This document shows, piece after piece, positions 60,402 through 64,000 of a DNA stretch of 64,000 bases. The stretch comes from Anaerolineales bacterium (GTDB lineage Bacteria; Chloroflexota; Anaerolineae; Anaerolineales; Villigracilaceae). The notes below the pieces were generated by a model. That model ran no database searches and was not told where the DNA came from. It saw nothing but the letters and a program-made list of their open reading frames with translations. The position numbers and the translations under genes were made by a program. The stretch is taken from the NCBI GenBank assembly GCA_030834895.1, contig JAUQXA010000007.1:245482-309481 (forward strand), written 5' to 3'. Each line of letters starts with the position of its first letter. Position 1 is the first letter of the stretch.

Positions 60402-61359
60402 GCATCCAAGCGTATCCATCATCATCCCCACTTACAATCGGGCGAACCTGATTGGGGAGACCCTCCACAGCGTGTTCGCACAAACCTATCAGGATTTCGA
60501 AATCATCGTGGTGGATGACGGTTCCACAGACAACACAGCGGAAGTCCTGCGTCCGCTGGCAGAAACGGGAAGAATAAAATACATTCGCCAGGACAATCAG
60601 GGCGCATCGGCGGCGCGCAACCGTGGTATCAGGGAGGCGGACGGGATTTACATTGCCTTCCTCGATTCAGACGATCTTTTCGAACCCACCAAACTGGAAT
60701 TACAGGTAAATTACTACAGGAAACACCCGGAATTGGGTCTGGTACATTCAGGTTTCACAAAATTCAACTTCGCCAATAATGACCTTGGATACAGGGACAC
60801 CTCCTGGTTTTCAGGGAACGTTTATCCTAAAATCCTGGGATATTGGACAACCTTAATGGCAATGGACACGGTGATCGTGGCAAGAAATGTGTTCGATTCT
60901 GTGGGTTTGTTCGATTCAAACCTGGTTCATGGGGAAGACCTGGATATGTGGCGACGCATCGCCCGCAAGTATCCATTCGGGTTTGTCAACAGGAGTCTGG
61001 CGCGCATCCGAGTCCACGAGGGAAACATTTCGCGGGAAAGGTTAAACGCGGCAGACGGGCTTGCCAAATATCTGGAAAAGGCTTTTGAAGACGACCCATC
61101 CCTTTCGTCGGGATTCAAGCGACGGGCGTTTTCCAATCTCTACAGCACGATGGCATACAACCTCGTTGGGGAGAATGGACGACCAGCCATGCAAGCAGCG
61201 CGACAGAACGCAAAACTTTCCATTCGGTACAACCCTCTAAACCCCCACGCATATATTTCATTTATATCGACCTTTATCGGATCAGGCGCGAGAAAATCAC
61301 TTGTTACCCAATGGCGTTCATTGCGTTCCGCAGTAATGTCCCGAAAACGCGCCAACTAG
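60388..61359 (+). CDS. Glycosyltransferase family 2
   Basis: The 323-aa protein overlaps the previous gene by 14 nt and shares its whole plan: VSIIIPTYNRANLIGETL, IIVVDDGSTDNTAEVL, GASAARNRGIREADG, YIAFLDSDDLF and HGEDLDMWRRIA. The two are tandem paralogues and probably add similar sugars in succession. GT2 inverting mechanism. Confidence 0.93.
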   Translation: MNENKHPSVSIIIPTYNRANLIGETLHSVFAQTYQDFEIIVVDDGSTDNTAEVLRPLAETGRIKYIRQDNQGASAARNRGIREADGIYIAFLDSDDLFEPTKLELQVNYYRKHPELGLVHSGFTKFNFANNDLGYRDTSWFSGNVYPKILGYWTTLMAMDTVIVARNVFDSVGLFDSNLVHGEDLDMWRRIARKYPFGFVNRSLARIRVHEGNISRERLNAADGLAKYLEKAFEDDPSLSSGFKRRAFSNLYSTMAYNLVGENGRPAMQAARQNAKLSIRYNPLNPHAYISFISTFIGSGARKSLVTQWRSLRSAVMSRKRAN

Positions 61360-61368
61360 CGGGGATAC

Positions 61369-62547
61369 ATGGACAGAACAAGCGCACAACCAGGTCAACC
61401 TCTCAAAATCCTCCTGCTTGGCACGCAAATGGCAGTCGGCGGCGCGCAGAAGGTTCTGCTCGACCAGGCGGGCTGGTTTCACATCCGCGGGCATAAGGTG
61501 ACTGCCGCTTTTTTTTACGACCGTGACAATCTACGCGAAAAATGGCGGATAACCTTTCCATTCCCTACTGTCAACCTAAGCAGCTTCCACAAGGGGCAGG
61601 GTTCACTTCTTCAAAATGGTCTTTCCATATTGGAGGGGTTGTGGCGGCTGTGGAGCCTGCTACACCACGAAAAATTCGATGTTATTGAGACCTTCACCCA
61701 TGACAGCAACATGCTTGCCCTGCCCCTCGCATGGGCGGCCCGGATTCCCGTGAGGATCGCCACCCATCATGGCATCGTCGCAGGCATCAGCCCCCGGCGC
61801 GAGAAACTCCACGCCTGGATGATCAACCACGATATTGCCCAATGCATCGTCGCCGTCTCCGCAAAGACACGTCAAAAATTGTTGAAAGAAGGCATATGGA
61901 GCGAACGTATTATCGTCATTCCAAACGGAATCGCCCCCGCGCAAATCGAAGGCGTGAATAAGTTAGAGGCAAGGAAGGAAGCAGGAGTTGGACCGGACGA
62001 TCCCTTTCTGCTGGCTGTCGGGCGACTGGTCTATTCCAAGGCGCACGAAATTCTCATTGCCTCCATGCCGGCCGTGTTGAAAAAATTCCCCAACGCCAAA
62101 GCCGGGATCTGCGGAGACGGTATCTTGAGATCAACATTGGAAGAACAAATTCGGGCGCTTGGGCTTTCAGATTCCGTGAAATTATTAGGACATTCAGATC
62201 ATGTGGCAAAATTCCTGGGGAGCGCAGACGTGTTCGTGATGCCGTCTCTTTGGGAGGGATTGCCAATCGCCCTGCTTGAAGCAATGAGCGCAGGGTTGCC
62301 CATTGTGGCAACCAGGGTGGAAGGAGTGGAAGAGGTGGTCACAGAAGGGGAACAGGGACTGCTCGTGCCGATAGAAGACACCACAGCGCTGGCGGAGGCA
62401 ATCATAAAATTGCTGGACAACCCACGATTGCGCCGCAAATTGGGTGCCGCTTCGAAAGCCAGGGTAATGGCATCCTACACCACCGACCAAATGTGCGAAA
62501 AATATCTGAGCCTAATGTTGAAGCTGGAAAGGACGACAAAAAAATAG
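61369..62547 (+). CDS. Glycosyltransferase family 4
   Basis: The 392-aa protein has ILLLGTQMAVGGAQKVLLDQAGW at the N-terminus, VIPNGIAPAQIEG, LLAVGRLVYSKAHEILIASMP, KAGICGDGILRSTLEEQIRALGL, and FVMPSLWEGLPIALLEAMSAGLPIVAT (E-x7-E), ending EGEQGLLVPIEDTTAL. A canonical GT4 enzyme. It ends the cluster; a strong hairpin overlaps its stop codon at 62545-62547. Confidence 0.93.
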   Translation: MDRTSAQPGQPLKILLLGTQMAVGGAQKVLLDQAGWFHIRGHKVTAAFFYDRDNLREKWRITFPFPTVNLSSFHKGQGSLLQNGLSILEGLWRLWSLLHHEKFDVIETFTHDSNMLALPLAWAARIPVRIATHHGIVAGISPRREKLHAWMINHDIAQCIVAVSAKTRQKLLKEGIWSERIIVIPNGIAPAQIEGVNKLEARKEAGVGPDDPFLLAVGRLVYSKAHEILIASMPAVLKKFPNAKAGICGDGILRSTLEEQIRALGLSDSVKLLGHSDHVAKFLGSADVFVMPSLWEGLPIALLEAMSAGLPIVATRVEGVEEVVTEGEQGLLVPIEDTTALAEAIIKLLDNPRLRRKLGAASKARVMASYTTDQMCEKYLSLMLKLERTTKK

Positions 62548-62572
62548 GAAGCCGCAGAGGCTGCGGCTTCCT
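62546..62572. terminator. Bidirectional terminator between convergent genes
   Basis: AGGAAGCCGCAG (62546-62557), a 3-nt loop and CTGCGGCTTCCT (62561-62572) form a 12-bp perfect stem. Reading on the minus strand it is followed by a run of seven T, so it ends the repeat-protein gene; it also lies immediately after the glycosyltransferase stop. Confidence 0.85.
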
Positions 62573-62600
62573 GTGGATCTTCTACAATTATTGTCCGTAC

Positions 62601-64000
62601 TTATGGGCTAACTTTAAAGCTTTCGCTCTTCCAGGGACCGTAATTGGCCGTGGCATTATAGGGCATGACCGACCAGACATAATCCGCGGTTGAAAATGTC
62701 ACCGGGCTTACCAAAGTACACGGCGTGCCGGGGCATACGGCTGAAGACTCATACCACTGATCCACAAACACCACACCGCTCAATCCCTTCACATATACAT
62801 GATATTTGGTTGCCGAGTTCACCTTATCCCAGGTGAACGTAGGCGTGGGATCGGTTATTGTACCGGACGGCGCCAAGTTGGCCGCCGCTGGGGAGGCAGC
62901 TTGAACGTCAAAGGATGAGCCCCTCCACGGGCCGTACCCAAGCACGTTATAGGTCTGCACCCACCAGCTGTATTTGGCCAATTTTAGAGTGGCGGGGCTC
63001 GGGACGGAACATACATCGCCGTTGCATACCTCTACAGAACGGTACCATTTATCCAGCACGAGCGTCGTGCCAGTCTTCACATATAACCGATAAGAAGTCG
63101 CCATGGGTACCCTCGTCCAGGTATAAACCGGCTTTTCCTTCGGGTTACTGTTTGGCACTCCGTTTATCGCCAGGTTTGAAGTTGCCTCGGGGATGTACTG
63201 AGTATCCGTGCTGAATTGCACCACCGATGTCCATCCGCCATCACCTGCCGCATTGGAAGTTCGCACCTGCCAGGAATAGGAGCCACCCTTCAAAGTAGGG
63301 CTTGTATAGGAACACGTAGTGGCGTCACAGACCTTGTCAGCAAGCACCCACTGATTTAACACCACCACCCCACTAATGGTCTTCACATACAAAAGGTAAT
63401 GGGTGACATTTTCCACCTTGCTCCAACGATAGATCGGGATATAGTTGGTACCGATATTTTCAACCGTAGCAGGCGGCTCCGGCACCGGGTAGAGTAATTC
63501 AGTTGCGATCGGCGTTATGACTTTGAATACGCCATAATCAGTCCACGGCCCTGCCCCAGCCGGATTGGACGCCAGTACTCTCCAATTGTAATTTCCAGCC
63601 TTCAACGCTAGGCTCTGCACAGAACATGTAGTATCGTTACAAATGCTCGCCGCCGTATAGGTCTTATCCAACTTCAATATTCCACCCGGACCCAACATAT
63701 ATACCCGATAACTGGTCGCAGTTACCTCCTTACTCCAAGTAAGCATCGGAGCATAAATATTTTCATCCAGATCCGTTAAAGGCGATATTAAATTCACTGC
63801 CAACGGCTTGACCGTGCTCGTGTAGAAAGTACGATAGGGTGTCCATGGTCCGCTTCCAACCGGACTGGATGCCAGCACCTTCCATGTGTGTTTGCCAGCC
63901 TTCAACGTCGGACTTTGCACTGAACACGTGGTATCGTTACAAATGCTTGCCGCTGTGGACGTCTTGTCCAGCACCACCACCCCTCCCGGTCCCAACACAT
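62601..64000 (-). CDS. Fibronectin-like repeat protein, C-terminal part
   Basis: The frame is open to the window edge, so the N-terminus is outside. Within it five modules of about 96-104 residues are visible, each with a V/I-C-x4-C signature (ICNDTTCS twice, VCDATTCS, VCNGDVCS, VCPGTPCT) followed by a W-x-V strand, N-x2-G-x-G-x-W and a terminal Y-x-Y-V. The pattern is fibronectin type III-like with an added disulfide per module. The first two modules in the window are nearly identical in DNA (about 63870-63998 against 63580-63700), pointing to recent duplication. Probably a secreted or surface protein; no anchor is seen at its end. Confidence 0.85.
   Translation of the reverse strand, partial: VLGPGGVVVLDKTSTAASICNDTTCSVQSPTLKAGKHTWKVLASSPVGSGPWTPYRTFYTSTVKPLAVNLISPLTDLDENIYAPMLTWSKEVTATSYRVYMLGPGGILKLDKTYTAASICNDTTCSVQSLALKAGNYNWRVLASNPAGAGPWTDYGVFKVITPIATELLYPVPEPPATVENIGTNYIPIYRWSKVENVTHYLLYVKTISGVVVLNQWVLADKVCDATTCSYTSPTLKGGSYSWQVRTSNAAGDGGWTSVVQFSTDTQYIPEATSNLAINGVPNSNPKEKPVYTWTRVPMATSYRLYVKTGTTLVLDKWYRSVEVCNGDVCSVPSPATLKLAKYSWWVQTYNVLGYGPWRGSSFDVQAASPAAANLAPSGTITDPTPTFTWDKVNSATKYHVYVKGLSGVVFVDQWYESSAVCPGTPCTLVSPVTFSTADYVWSVMPYNATANYGPWKSESFKVSP

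Overview
The window looks like a chromosomal segment of a moderately GC-rich bacterium of the phylum Chloroflexota, most likely class Anaerolineae. The hints are many Thr/Pro-rich linkers in membrane proteins, DUF4386-type membrane proteins, F420-dependent (Ddn-type) oxidoreductases, a PucC-family transporter beside carotenoid genes, and small palindromic repeats between genes. This is inference; no rRNA or marker gene fixes the taxonomy. No complete tRNA, rRNA, CRISPR array or insertion sequence was recognised.

Layout. (1) 1-1383: a MarR regulator, a SAM methyltransferase and a membrane protein (cut by the window edge), with the same GTTAG-N6-CTAAC operator before the regulator and again before the methyltransferase. 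(2) 1884-7196: the most striking locus, a compact AT-rich five-gene operon on the minus strand: XRE-type repressor, Cas4/AddB-like iron-sulfur PD-(D/E)XK nuclease, full-length prokaryotic Argonaute with an apparently complete DEDD catalytic tetrad, a 149-aa unknown protein and an HExxH metalloprotease-like protein. Its promoter is a perfect TTGACA-17-TATAAT covered by inverted repeats likely bound by the XRE protein. It is probably a regulated nucleic-acid defence system. (3) 7358-13293: a run of small membrane and redox proteins on the minus strand with several internal paralogues, plus a frameshifted small membrane gene. (4) 13448-15623: class V aminotransferase and AraC regulator. (5) 15687-18369: serine hydrolase and F420-type oxidoreductase operon. 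(6) 18473-20542: TIR-TM-TPR protein. (7) 20687-23251: phytoene synthase and desaturase. (8) 23424-25283: histidinol dehydrogenase and a winged-helix regulator.

(9) 25317-32507: three large membrane proteins of GT-C type and a methyltransferase, likely lipid-linked sugar transfer. (10) 32570-38979: phosphotransferase, beta-lactamase-like hydrolase, methyltransferase, sugar-phosphate isomerase and S10 peptidase. (11) 39157-40617: two AT-rich orphan genes with a tRNA T-arm-like fragment between them. (12) 40807-44275: DUF6688-like protein, RsmI and a Ser/Thr kinase with a Cys-rich ectodomain. (13) 44451-47178: PucC-family transporter, MerR-type regulator and a 7-TM protein. (14) 47373-62547: a surface polysaccharide cluster with Wzm/Wzt-type ABC export, nine glycosyltransferases and three methyltransferases. 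(15) 62601-64000: the C-terminal part of a large repeat protein with Cys-pair fibronectin-like modules.

Several genes (13448, 14583, 44275, 54058) have a -10-like box only 6-7 nt before the ATG, suggesting leaderless transcripts. Domain assignments rest on reading the sequence and recalled family motifs; no database search was run.
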